DNA of 50,455 bases from the NCBI RefSeq assembly GCF_004403945.1, contig NZ_SOHM01000048.1:517-50971 (forward strand), read 5' to 3'. This DNA is from Cryobacterium lactosi. GTDB lineage: Bacteria; Actinomycetota; Actinomycetes; Actinomycetales; Microbacteriaceae. A program made the position numbers and the translations under genes. Positions 33,981-40,806 of this stretch are shown here, piece after piece. Position 1 is the stretch's first letter, and the number at the start of each line of letters is the position of its first letter. The notes under the pieces are model-generated. The model saw only the letters and a list, made by a program, of their open reading frames with translations, did not search any database and had not been told where the DNA came from.

Positions 33981-34010
33981 AAAGAGTGCCGGGCAACCGG
34001 CACTCTTTTT
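33981..34010 (+). terminator. Intrinsic terminator after tRNA-Arg
   Basis: A 12-bp stem AAAGAGTGCCGG/CCGGCACTCTTT with a GCAA tetraloop (33981-34008) runs into a T5 tract. It lies 25 nt after the tRNA and before the glutaminase gene. Confidence 0.92.
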
Positions 34011-34051
34011 CTGTATTCCGGCCCTGTATTCCCCCGTGACAGGATGGGCTG

Positions 34052-34990
34052 ATGAGCCGTTCCTCGGATCCCCGCACGTATGACCTCGACGCGCTGCGCG
34101 ACCAGGTGCTGTCCGAACACGGCGGCACGGTGAATGACAGCATCCCCCAGCTGGGCGCCGCCGATCCGGGTCTGTGCGGAATCGCGCTCGTGCTGCCGGA
34201 TGGCACCGTGCACAGCAGCGCCCAGGCCGACGTGCCCTTCAGCGTGCAGTCGGCCGTCAAGCCGTTCCTCTTCGCCCTGGCCCTGCTCGACACCGACGGC
34301 GCAGCATGCGATCGCATCGGCATCGAACCGACCGGTGAGGCCTTCGACGCCATCAAGCTGGAGAGCGGCACCGGCCGGCCGCCGAACCCCATGGTCAACG
34401 CCGGGGCGCTGCTCACCGCCGCCCTTGTGGACGGCGGCGACGTCGATGGCCGGAACGAACGCATCCTGCGCGGGCTGTCGGCCTTCGCCGGGCGGTCGCT
34501 CGAGGTCGACGAGGAGATCGCCCGCGCCGAGCACCTGCTCGGTGACCGCAACCACGCCCTCGCGCACCTCATGCGGTCGGAAGGCACCCTGCAGGTCAGC
34601 GCCGACGACGCCGTTCAGGTGTACGCCAGGGCCTGCGCCGTGCTCGTCGACGCCGAGACCCTCGCGGTGATGGGCGCGACCCTCGCCTGCAACGGAGTGA
34701 ACCCGGTGACCGGGGAACGGGTGGTGCCGGCCGGGATCGCCCGCGACGTCGTATCCGTGATGGCCACCTGCGGCGTGTACGACGGGTCCGGTCGGTGGAT
34801 GCAGAGCGTCGGGATTCCCGCGAAGTCGAGCGTCTCCGGTGCCATCGTGCTGTCCGCACCGGGCCGGCTCGGCGCGGCCGTGGTCAGCCCGCCCCTCGAC
34901 GCGCAGGGCACCAGCGTGCGCGGGCGCCTGGTGAGTGACCGGCTGAGTGCCGACCTCGGCCTGCACGCCTTCGGGTCCACGCCGGACTGA
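34052..34990 (+). CDS. glsA: Glutaminase A
   Basis: This is a 312-residue serine-dependent glutaminase that converts glutamine to glutamate and ammonia. The beta-lactamase-fold catalytic S67xxK70 is in FSVQSAVKPF. Other signatures are TGEAFDAIKLE, PPNPMVNAGAL, LACNGVNPVTGERVV and the YDGSGRWMQSVGIPAKSSVSG stretch near the end. The length matches the GlsA family (about 308). CAGGAT lies 6 nt before the ATG, so a leaderless start is likely. It is a monocistronic gene flanked by terminators and a convergent NUDIX gene. Confidence 0.95.
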   Translation: MSRSSDPRTYDLDALRDQVLSEHGGTVNDSIPQLGAADPGLCGIALVLPDGTVHSSAQADVPFSVQSAVKPFLFALALLDTDGAACDRIGIEPTGEAFDAIKLESGTGRPPNPMVNAGALLTAALVDGGDVDGRNERILRGLSAFAGRSLEVDEEIARAEHLLGDRNHALAHLMRSEGTLQVSADDAVQVYARACAVLVDAETLAVMGATLACNGVNPVTGERVVPAGIARDVVSVMATCGVYDGSGRWMQSVGIPAKSSVSGAIVLSAPGRLGAAVVSPPLDAQGTSVRGRLVSDRLSADLGLHAFGSTPD

Positions 34991-35015
34991 TCGCCGCCCG
35001 CCGGCGGCGCGTTGG

Positions 35016-35606
35016 CTAGCCGCGCCGGTGCGCGAGTTCGGTGAGCACGCCCGCCAGGCGCCGCGCGAACTGTGGTGGCACGTTCTCCGGCAGCGCAGCC
35101 ACCGGCCACCAGGCGACGTCCTCGCTCTCGTCACTGGCCACCGCGGCGGCCTCCGGCCGGGCGATCGCCGCGAAGCCCACGTCCCAGTGGGTACGGCAGC
35201 TGAACCCGCCACCGAGGGCGTGCCGGTCCAGGTCCAGGATGCCGCCGCCGACCGGAACGAGGTCGTTGATGCCGCATTCCTCCCGGGCCTCCCGCAGCGC
35301 GGTGTCGGCCACGGAGCCATCGACGGGCTCGACGTGACCGCCCAGCTGCACCCAGAACCGGCCCTTCTTGTGGAAACACAGCAGCACCTGGGCCAGGTCG
35401 GGGGTGAAGACGAAGCAGCTCCCGGTTACGTGCTCCGGGCCGCCGTGGCGTTCCAGGGCCGTCTCGGGGGAGGCGAGAGCGAACCCGAGGTATTCGTCCC
35501 GCAGCGCGGCCTGCCCCGGGTCCAGCGGCAGCCAGGCGCGCAGGCGGCCGATCAGGTCGGCGGCGCGCGTGTCAAGGGCGGGGGAGCGAATCGCGGGATC
35601 GGGCAT
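35016..35606 (-). CDS. NUDIX hydrolase
   Basis: This is a 196-residue NUDIX protein. The Nudix helix is visible as GGHVEPVDGSVADTALREAREECGI at about residues 88-112, with the REAREECGI core intact but the glutamate after the GX5 element replaced by Asp/Gly. Strands around it (VLLCFHKKGRFWVQLGG) are typical. It probably hydrolyses a nucleoside diphosphate derivative; the substrate is unknown. The ATG at 35606 is chosen because TACCCT lies 5 nt upstream and homology begins there. Confidence 0.9.
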   Translation of the reverse strand: MPDPAIRSPALDTRAADLIGRLRAWLPLDPGQAALRDEYLGFALASPETALERHGGPEHVTGSCFVFTPDLAQVLLCFHKKGRFWVQLGGHVEPVDGSVADTALREAREECGINDLVPVGGGILDLDRHALGGGFSCRTHWDVGFAAIARPEAAAVASDESEDVAWWPVAALPENVPPQFARRLAGVLTELAHRRG

Positions 35607-35699
35607 ACCTGAGGGTAGCCGCCGGCAACTGTCACCCATCCGGACAATTGCGCCCGGTACGCCGGGCGCAGTTGCCCGCACTGGGAGCAGGTGAGCCGG

Positions 35700-35885
35700 T
35701 CAGCGGGCGTGCTCGACCAAGAAGTCGGTGCCGGGGAAAACCAGGGTCTCGTGACCGTCGTCGAAGGAGACCAGATAGGGCGGTTCACCCTCCGGGCCCC
35801 GCACCTCGCGGATGGTTCCGTGCCGGTCGGGCGTCGAATCGGTCTTACCCCGGATGATGATCCGGTCGTTCTCTGTTGCGCGCAT
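35700..35885 (-). CDS. DUF1918 domain protein
   Basis: This 61-residue small basic-acidic protein matches the actinobacterial DUF1918 family: DRIIIRGKTDSTPDRHGTI, PPYLVSFDDGHETLVFPGTD. The fold is probably a small SH3-like barrel and the function is unestablished. The ATG at 35885 is chosen because GGAGGT lies 7 nt upstream. A 27-bp imperfect palindrome lies about 95 bp upstream and might regulate it. Confidence 0.88.
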   Translation of the reverse strand: MRATENDRIIIRGKTDSTPDRHGTIREVRGPEGEPPYLVSFDDGHETLVFPGTDFLVEHAR

Positions 35886-35978
35886 AACGCTCACCTCCTG
35901 TCGGGCAGGCTACGCCCGAGGTCGCCGCCTGCACAGGGGCAGCGCCGGTCGACGGGTGGAAGCCGGCCCGCAGTGAGC

Positions 35979-36005
35979 ACAAAACTGAGCTAACCTTAGT
36001 TTTGT
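35979..36005. promoter_or_regulatory. 27-bp palindrome resembling a DtxR/IdeR iron box
   Basis: Perfect 8-bp outer arms (ACAAAACT and AGTTTTGT) flank an inner GAGCTAACCTT that resembles half of the DtxR/IdeR consensus TTAGGTTAGGCTAACCTAA. TAACCT inside it could serve as a -10 for plus-strand transcription. It lies in the 247-bp gap 35886-36132, which holds no protein gene. Confidence 0.5.
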
Positions 36006-36084
36006 CGTGCGCACGACACATGATTCTCAGCCAGGCAGCGTTCGGGTCGTCTGGCCGAGAAGGCAGTCCTGCAAGGGAGTGTCA

Positions 36085-36118
36085 CGGCGGGGTGAGGGGT
36101 AGGGCCCTCACCCCGCCG
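36085..36118. terminator. Strong GC-rich hairpin in the DUF1918-MarR gap
   Basis: A perfect 14-bp stem (36085-36098 with 36105-36118, loop GTAGGG) sits just after the stop of the minus-strand MarR gene. No T-tract follows on either strand, so any termination would be of the hairpin-only type sometimes proposed for Actinobacteria. Confidence 0.6.
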
Positions 36119-36132
36119 CCACCCGGACCGGC

Positions 36133-36579
36133 TCAGGCCGGTTTGTCGGGTCCCAGTCGCAGTCGGTCGCACAGGGCGGTGAGCTGCAGCAGCTCCTCGT
36201 CGGTCAGGCTGTCGCCCACCCGGGTGGTGATCGAGCTCATGTGATCCAGCGCCACCCGCCTGAACAGCGCGAAGCCGGCATCCGTCAGTTCGACGATGGC
36301 ACCGCGACCGTCCTCGGGGTCGGCGTGCTTGAGCACGTACCCCCGCGACGCCAGGCGGTCGACCAGCCGGCTCACGCTGGGCTGGGTGAGCAGCACATGC
36401 TTGTTCAGCTCACGCAACCGGATGCTGCGTTCGGGCTGGCGGGACAGATTGAACATCACGTCGTACTCGTTGAACGAGATCTCGCGGGACGGGAAGTCCT
36501 CGGCCAGGCTGCGCATGATGGCCACCTGGGCGCGAAACAGTGACTCCCATGCGCCGACGGCTATTGCGCGATCGACCAT
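36133..36579 (-). CDS. MarR-family regulator
   Basis: This is a 148-residue winged-helix regulator. Core motifs are ISFNEYDVMFNLSRQPERSIRLRELNKHVLLTQPSVSRLVDRLASRGYV and the wing DPEDGRGAIVELTDAG (the conserved D-x-R region). The ATG at 36579 follows GGAGG. The target is unknown; no divergent exporter adjoins it, and the nearest divergent gene is the lipid kinase at 36710. It probably regulates itself and a distant or neighbouring operon. Confidence 0.9.
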   Translation of the reverse strand: MVDRAIAVGAWESLFRAQVAIMRSLAEDFPSREISFNEYDVMFNLSRQPERSIRLRELNKHVLLTQPSVSRLVDRLASRGYVLKHADPEDGRGAIVELTDAGFALFRRVALDHMSSITTRVGDSLTDEELLQLTALCDRLRLGPDKPA

Positions 36580-36709
36580 GTTGCCTCCTCTTCGTGCCCC
36601 CGGGCATCCTGTGTTCAACAATATGGGATGGGCGCTCTGTCCCGCGGCAGCCTAGCCCGGTCGATGGCGCATTTCCGCCTGCTAGGCCGGACCGTTCTAT
36701 AGTGCGCGT

Positions 36710-37645
36710 ATGGATGCTTCGCTGGGTCGGTCCCCGACCGTCGCCGTCATCATCAACCCGACCAAGTTCCCGGATTTCGCGGCCACAAAAGACCAGGTCA
36801 CCGACGGGGCGCGCCGGTTCAACTGGCACGACCCGCTCTGGTTCGAGACGGACAAGGCGGATTCCGGCGTCACCGCCGCACGGTCGGCGCTGGCGCAGAA
36901 CCCCGATCTGGTGTGCGTGATGGGCGGCGACGGCACGGTGCGGGCCGTCGCCAGCGTGCTGCGCGGCACCGCGGTGCCCTGCGGCCTACTGCCCAGCGGC
37001 ACGGGCAACCTGCTCGCCCGCAACCTGGGCATCCCGGTGGATTCCCTCTCCGACGCACTGGAGATCGCGTTCCTCGGTCAGAACCGCGCCATCGACGTGG
37101 GGCTGGCCACCTTCGACGACGGTGAAGAACGCGCCTTCATGGTGATGGGCGGGGTGGGCTTGGACGCCGACATCATGGAGCAGACCGATGGCGACCTGAA
37201 GAAGAAGGTGGGTTGGGGAGCCTACGTGGTGGCGGGTGGCGCGACCATGTTCCGCGCCGGGTTCGGGGTGACGCTGTCGGTCGACGGCGAGGAACACGCC
37301 AGCGGTGACTGCCTGATGGTGCTGGCCTGCAACTGCAGTTCCGTCGTGGCCAACATCGAACTCGCCACCGGCGCCAAGGTCGACGACGGCAACCTGGAAC
37401 TGGTGATGCTGCGCCCGAACGCGGTGGCCGGCTGGGTGGGAGTGGCGATCGATGTTGCCACCCGGATGCGCAACGGGATGGCTTCCCTGGGCCAATGGTC
37501 CGGCCGGGAGTTTAGGTTCGACCTCGACCGGCCCGTGCTCGCCGAGATCGATGGTGACCCGGTGGGCCAGACCCGCACCGGTCGGTTCGGCGTCGACCCC
37601 GGCGGCCTGCTGGTGCGCCTGCCGGTCCCAGCCCGGCTCGGCTGA
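36710..37645 (+). CDS. Diacylglycerol/lipid kinase family protein (second copy)
   Basis: This 311-residue lipid kinase of the DagK/YegS family shows VAVIINPTKFPDF at the start, catalytic MGGDGTVRAVASVL, and LLPSGTGNLLARNLGIPVDSLSDALEIAF. It shares the same motif order as the protein at 12811-13848, with only moderate overall similarity. It should phosphorylate a lipid at the membrane. TATAGT lies 6 nt before the ATG, suggesting a leaderless start. It converges with a MarR gene, leaving a 3-bp gap. Confidence 0.9.
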   Translation: MDASLGRSPTVAVIINPTKFPDFAATKDQVTDGARRFNWHDPLWFETDKADSGVTAARSALAQNPDLVCVMGGDGTVRAVASVLRGTAVPCGLLPSGTGNLLARNLGIPVDSLSDALEIAFLGQNRAIDVGLATFDDGEERAFMVMGGVGLDADIMEQTDGDLKKKVGWGAYVVAGGATMFRAGFGVTLSVDGEEHASGDCLMVLACNCSSVVANIELATGAKVDDGNLELVMLRPNAVAGWVGVAIDVATRMRNGMASLGQWSGREFRFDLDRPVLAEIDGDPVGQTRTGRFGVDPGGLLVRLPVPARLG

Positions 37646-37648
37646 CGC

Positions 37649-38152
37649 TCAGTCCCGGGCAGGGAGCTGCGCCGCCCACTTCGTGAGCAGGGCCTCGAGC
37701 TGCGCGCGCTCCGGCGCGCTCAGACCGCCCAGCAGGCGTTCCTCGTTGCGCAGGTGTGCTTCGAACGCCACGTCGATCAGTCGTCTGCCCTCCGGAGTGA
37801 GGGCGACGACGCGGCCCCGGCCATCCGTGTCGCTCGCCCGCCGGGTGGCCAGGCCGCGCCCGACTAGTCGATCGATGCGTTTGGTCATCGCTCCCGTGGT
37901 GACCATCGTGTGCTCCGCCAGCTCGGTGGGGGTGCGTTCGAATGGCTCTCCGGCGCGACGCAGCGTGGCCAGCACATCGAAGTCGCCCTCGCCCAGGCCG
38001 TGCTCGCGATAGACGACGGTCAGCTCCTCGGTCAGGGCGGCGCCGAGCCGGTGGAGGCGGCCGATCACGCCCTGCGGGCTCACGTCGAGGTCGGGGCGCG
38101 CCATGGCCCACTCCGCCTGGATTCGGCCGACACGATCAACGGGTTCAGTCAC
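37649..38152 (-). CDS. MarR-family regulator divergent from an EamA exporter
   Basis: This is a 167-residue MarR protein: DVLATLRRAGEPFERTPTELAEHTMVTTGAMTKRIDRLVGRGLATR forms the recognition helix-turn-helix and ASDTDGRGRVVALTPEGRRLID the wing. The GTG at 38152 lies 6 nt after TATGCT, so the transcript is likely leaderless. Two palindromes between it and the divergent EamA gene are its probable binding sites, implying autoregulation and control of the exporter. Confidence 0.92.
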   Translation of the reverse strand: MTEPVDRVGRIQAEWAMARPDLDVSPQGVIGRLHRLGAALTEELTVVYREHGLGEGDFDVLATLRRAGEPFERTPTELAEHTMVTTGAMTKRIDRLVGRGLATRRASDTDGRGRVVALTPEGRRLIDVAFEAHLRNEERLLGGLSAPERAQLEALLTKWAAQLPARD

Positions 38153-38166
38153 GCCTAGAGCATATC

Positions 38167-38180
38167 GCTTCCACGGAAGC
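38167..38180. promoter_or_regulatory. MarR operator A
   Basis: GCTTCC-AC-GGAAGC is a 14-bp palindrome located just upstream of the MarR -10 (TATGCT, 38164-38159 on the minus strand). It shares half-sites with operator B. Confidence 0.8.
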
Positions 38181-38184
38181 TATA

Positions 38185-38204
38185 GTAGCTTCCATGGAAG
38201 CTAC
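38185..38204. promoter_or_regulatory. MarR operator B, centred on the EamA start codon
   Basis: The perfect 20-bp palindrome GTAGCTTCCATGGAAGCTAC has its central ATG as the EamA start codon (38194). TATAGT at 38181-38186 is the -10. The operator centres are 21 bp apart, two helical turns, placing both dimers on one face of DNA. Confidence 0.85.
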
Positions 38205-39090
38205 TTCGAAGTGGGTGCTGGTGACGGCGATTGCGCCGATCGCCTGGGGCACCACGTATTTCGTCACCCGGGAGTTTCTGCCCGCGGACTACCCGTTCTA
38301 CGGCGCGGTGTTCCGCGCCCTGCCCGCCGGCATCCTGCTCCTCCTCGTGGCGAGAGCCCGGCCCAGGGGGGCGTGGTGGTGGAAGGCCGCGGTGCTCGGA
38401 ACTCTGAACGTCGGGTTGTTTTTCGTGCTCCTGTACGTGACGGCGCAACTGCTGCCGTCCAGCCTCGCTTCAACCGTCATGGCGGTCTCACCCGTCGCCC
38501 TCATGCTGCTCGCCTGGCCGCTGCTGGGCGAGCGCCCGCGGCTGCGCGCGATCGTCGGGGCGCTGGCCGGCATCGCCGGAGTGAGCCTGATGCTGCTGAC
38601 ATCGGCGGGTGCGGTCAACCCTCTCGGTGTGCTCGCGTCGGTCGCCGCGATGTCCTCCTCCGCGGTGGGTTTTGTGCTCACTAAGCGATGGGCGCCCACG
38701 ACGAACATCGTTGCGCTCACCTCCTGGCAGTTGATCGCGGGCGGCCTCATCGTGCTGCCCGTCGCGATTCTGCTCGAGGGGGCGCCGCCGCCGCTGACCG
38801 GCTCGAAGCTGGCCGGGTTCGCCTACGTGAGTGTGATCGCCACCGCGGTGGCGTTCACGGCGTGGTTCGCCGGGCTCCGCCACCTGCGGGCCTCGAGCGT
38901 GGGCTTGATCGGGCTGCTCAATCCGGTGTCCGGGGTGCTGCTCGGCGTGGTCGCCGCCGGCGAGGTGCTCGGTGGGCGGCAGGTCGCCGGTCTGGCGCTC
39001 GTCGTCGCCGGGATGCTCATCGGCCAACGCGGCGCACCCCGGCTGGCCCGCTGGGCCGCAGCCCGCCGGGTCAGGCATCTCGCCGGGTGA
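38194..39090 (+). CDS. EamA-family (DMT) transporter
   Basis: This is a 298-residue exporter of the drug/metabolite transporter superfamily, with ten helices in two EamA repeats. The first begins IAPIAWGTTYFVTREFLP and the second begins near ASVAAMSSSAVGFVLTKRW. Conserved LASTVMAVSPVALMLLAWPLLGERP closes the first repeat. The substrate is unknown; family members export amino acids, toxins or metabolites. It probably has a leaderless start at 38194, inside an operator. Repression by the divergent MarR protein is expected. Confidence 0.93.
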   Translation: MEATSKWVLVTAIAPIAWGTTYFVTREFLPADYPFYGAVFRALPAGILLLLVARARPRGAWWWKAAVLGTLNVGLFFVLLYVTAQLLPSSLASTVMAVSPVALMLLAWPLLGERPRLRAIVGALAGIAGVSLMLLTSAGAVNPLGVLASVAAMSSSAVGFVLTKRWAPTTNIVALTSWQLIAGGLIVLPVAILLEGAPPPLTGSKLAGFAYVSVIATAVAFTAWFAGLRHLRASSVGLIGLLNPVSGVLLGVVAAGEVLGGRQVAGLALVVAGMLIGQRGAPRLARWAAARRVRHLAG

Positions 39091-39250
39091 ACACGATGAA
39101 CGCCGGCAGGTGCAGCGCCGCGGCCCAGGCGGTCGGGACAACGGCTCCGGGAATCGGATCGAGCAACCGATCCCCTGTTGCGGGGGTTAGCCCGCCTGCG
39201 AGTACGGGAGCCAGCTCGATAGTGCCCGCCGTAGTGCGTCCGTAGCGTCG
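39071..39250 (-). pseudogene. Possible membrane-protein remnant
   Basis: The minus-strand frame ending at 39071 reads like a membrane-protein C-terminus (GAVVPTAWAAALHLPAFIVF, then TRRDA and stop) in the 224-bp gap between EamA and DedA. No start codon with a ribosome-binding site is visible, and the frame continues upstream only as antisense of DedA. It could equally be chance. The rest of the gap shows nothing else. Confidence 0.2.
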
Positions 39251-39314
39251 GAGACAACGAAGTTCCGCCCTGCCGTTCCGGTCCGGGGCGGCCTTCCCGA
39301 CAGATCGGATCTCC

Positions 39315-40043
39315 GTGGAGGCGCTCAACGAGCTCGTGGTTTCCTGGGCGGCATCCCCGTTCGTTCTCCTCGTCGTGCTGCTGCTGGTGGCCCTGGACGG
39401 GTTCTTTCCGCCGATGCCCAGTGAGCCCGTGGTGGTGGCGGTCGCGGCGATCGGCGTGGCCACCGGGACCCCGAATCCCTGGGCAGTGTTCGTTGTGGCG
39501 GCGATCGGCTCGTTCGTCGGCGACAACCTGGCCTTCACGGTCGGACGCCGGATCGACCTCGACCGGTTCCGGTGGAGCCGCGGACCGAAGGCGGCCCGAC
39601 TGCTCGCCCGTGCGCGAGGCGCCCTCGACCGCCGGGCGGTGTCCGTTCTGCTCACGGCTCGATTCGTGCCGGTCGGCCGGGTCGCGGTGAACGTCATGGC
39701 CGGCTCGAGTGGGTTTCCCCGGCGCCGATTCGTGCCGCTCAGCGCCGTATCGGGCGCGGCATGGGCCGGCTACTCGGTTCTCGTGGGCGTCTTCGCCGGT
39801 GCCTGGCTACGCGACCAGCCAGTCCTGGGTGCTCTGGTGGCGGTGGTGGTCGCGCTCGCCGGCGGTCTGGCCATCGATCTGCTGCTCAGGAAGGTTCACG
39901 GCAGCCGGTCGCCCGCCGGGAGCACAGCGGCTATCGCGCTCACCTCGATGAGGGCGCCGGGCACGCCGAGCCCCGCAACTCGGGCCGCGGTGACCAACGG
40001 CGGGGCGCCGGGGCCCGCCAGTCGCGGAGCGATGGCGCCATAG
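39315..40043 (+). CDS. DedA-family membrane protein
   Basis: This 242-residue DedA/SNARE-associated (VTT-domain) protein shows VALDGFFPPMPSEPVVVAVAAIG at the N-terminus, GSFVGDNLAFTVGRRI, and the family's arginine-glycine motif region ARFVPVGRVAVNVMAG. DedA proteins are linked to membrane homeostasis and lipid flipping. The predicted C-terminal 50 residues (after LLLRKVHG) are low-complexity and lie antisense to the end of the RidA gene, a 148-bp convergent overlap. The start is GTG at 39315; a later GTG at 39339 is possible. Confidence 0.85.
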   Translation: MEALNELVVSWAASPFVLLVVLLLVALDGFFPPMPSEPVVVAVAAIGVATGTPNPWAVFVVAAIGSFVGDNLAFTVGRRIDLDRFRWSRGPKAARLLARARGALDRRAVSVLLTARFVPVGRVAVNVMAGSSGFPRRRFVPLSAVSGAAWAGYSVLVGVFAGAWLRDQPVLGALVAVVVALAGGLAIDLLLRKVHGSRSPAGSTAAIALTSMRAPGTPSPATRAAVTNGGAPGPASRGAMAP

Positions 40044-40312
40044 GCGGCGCCGAGGTCGGCATCCGCATCGATCAGCACCGTCCACTGCAGGACGTCGGCG
40101 AGAGTCGCTCCGGCTGCGTCGAGCGCGATGGCCACGTTGTCGATCGCCCGGCTGGACTGTTCGGCGATGTCTGCCGACACGACGGCACCGGAGACGTCCA
40201 CGCCGTTCTGGCCGCCCACATAAATCGTGGTGGCACCGGCCGGCACAATCGCGACATGGCTGAAGGCTGGGCTCAGGACGAGCCGGTCGGGCTGCAAGCG
40301 GGTGATCTGCAC
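39896..40312 (-). CDS. RidA/YjgF family protein
   Basis: This 138-residue protein of the RidA/YER057c/UK114 family begins at GTG 40312, which has AAGGAG 5 nt upstream. Family motifs are FSHVAIVPAGATTIYVGGQNGVD, SRAIDNVAIALDAAGATLADVLQWTVLI and the C-terminal PLVTAARVAGLGVPGALIEVSAIA. The last includes the conserved arginine (in AARVAGLG) and glutamate (ALIEVSA) of imine deaminases. It may hydrolyse reactive enamine/imine intermediates, though many family members have other roles. Its 3' end overlaps the DedA gene by 148 bp on the opposite strand. Confidence 0.88.
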   Translation of the reverse strand: MQITRLQPDRLVLSPAFSHVAIVPAGATTIYVGGQNGVDVSGAVVSADIAEQSSRAIDNVAIALDAAGATLADVLQWTVLIDADADLGAAYGAIAPRLAGPGAPPLVTAARVAGLGVPGALIEVSAIAAVLPAGDRLP

Positions 40313-40576
40313 GGGGTCTCCTTCGTTTCGGCCTCCGCGCAGAGCAGGCGGAGCGCGCGTGTTGGGTGACAACCTACGCTGGTGACGGCGTCCGGGAGGT
40401 GGCCGAGCAGGAGGCACATAGCTGCGTCCAAGCGAACGCTAGGTGAACTCGCAGGAAAATAACGATTGGATAACTGGCGCTCCGTTACCTCTTCGTTATA
40501 TATTCGTAGTGCGTCAACCGTTTGCTGTGGCGGAAGACGCGAATGTGATTGCAGGACACTCTTGGTGCAAGGGAAG

Positions 40577-40608
40577 AGGGTCGGTCGTTTGCCTCTACGA
40601 CCGGCCCT
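40577..40608. repeat. Hairpin in the RidA-regulator gap
   Basis: A 12-bp stem (40577-40588 with 40597-40608, one G-T wobble) has the 8-nt loop TTGCCTCT. The gap 40313-40806 has no protein gene. An AT-richer stretch at about 40455-40510 contains promoter-like TTATATATT but no clear transcript. Confidence 0.6.
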
Positions 40609-40661
40609 CAATCACGTTAACGGCCGGTAGGCCCGCCCGGGTCCTGCGAACGCAACCATGC

Positions 40662-40762
40662 CGTTGGTCGAGCTTGTCGAGACCCCGCGAGCAGACCTGC
40701 GAACGCGACGACGGGGTACTACACGCACGCGCGTCACCGGGTCTCGACAGGCTCGACCAACG
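40662..40762. repeat. REP-like inverted repeat
   Basis: Two 24-bp arms (40662-40685 and 40739-40762) are inverted copies with one mismatch, built on GGTCGAGCTTGTCGAGACC, separated by 53 bp. The same kind of sequence is a common interspersed extragenic repeat in Microbacteriaceae and related Actinobacteria (from general knowledge). An additional direct repeat, CCTGCGAACGC, occurs at 40643 and 40696. Confidence 0.75.
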
Positions 40763-40806
40763 TTCGGACGCGACCGACGGCCGGGCGCGACCGAGGCCGC
40801 CGACGG

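Noticed and set aside
33767..35320. 517-codon minus-strand frame across tRNA-Arg and glsA
   Set aside because: It crosses a tRNA and a terminator and is antisense to glutaminase.
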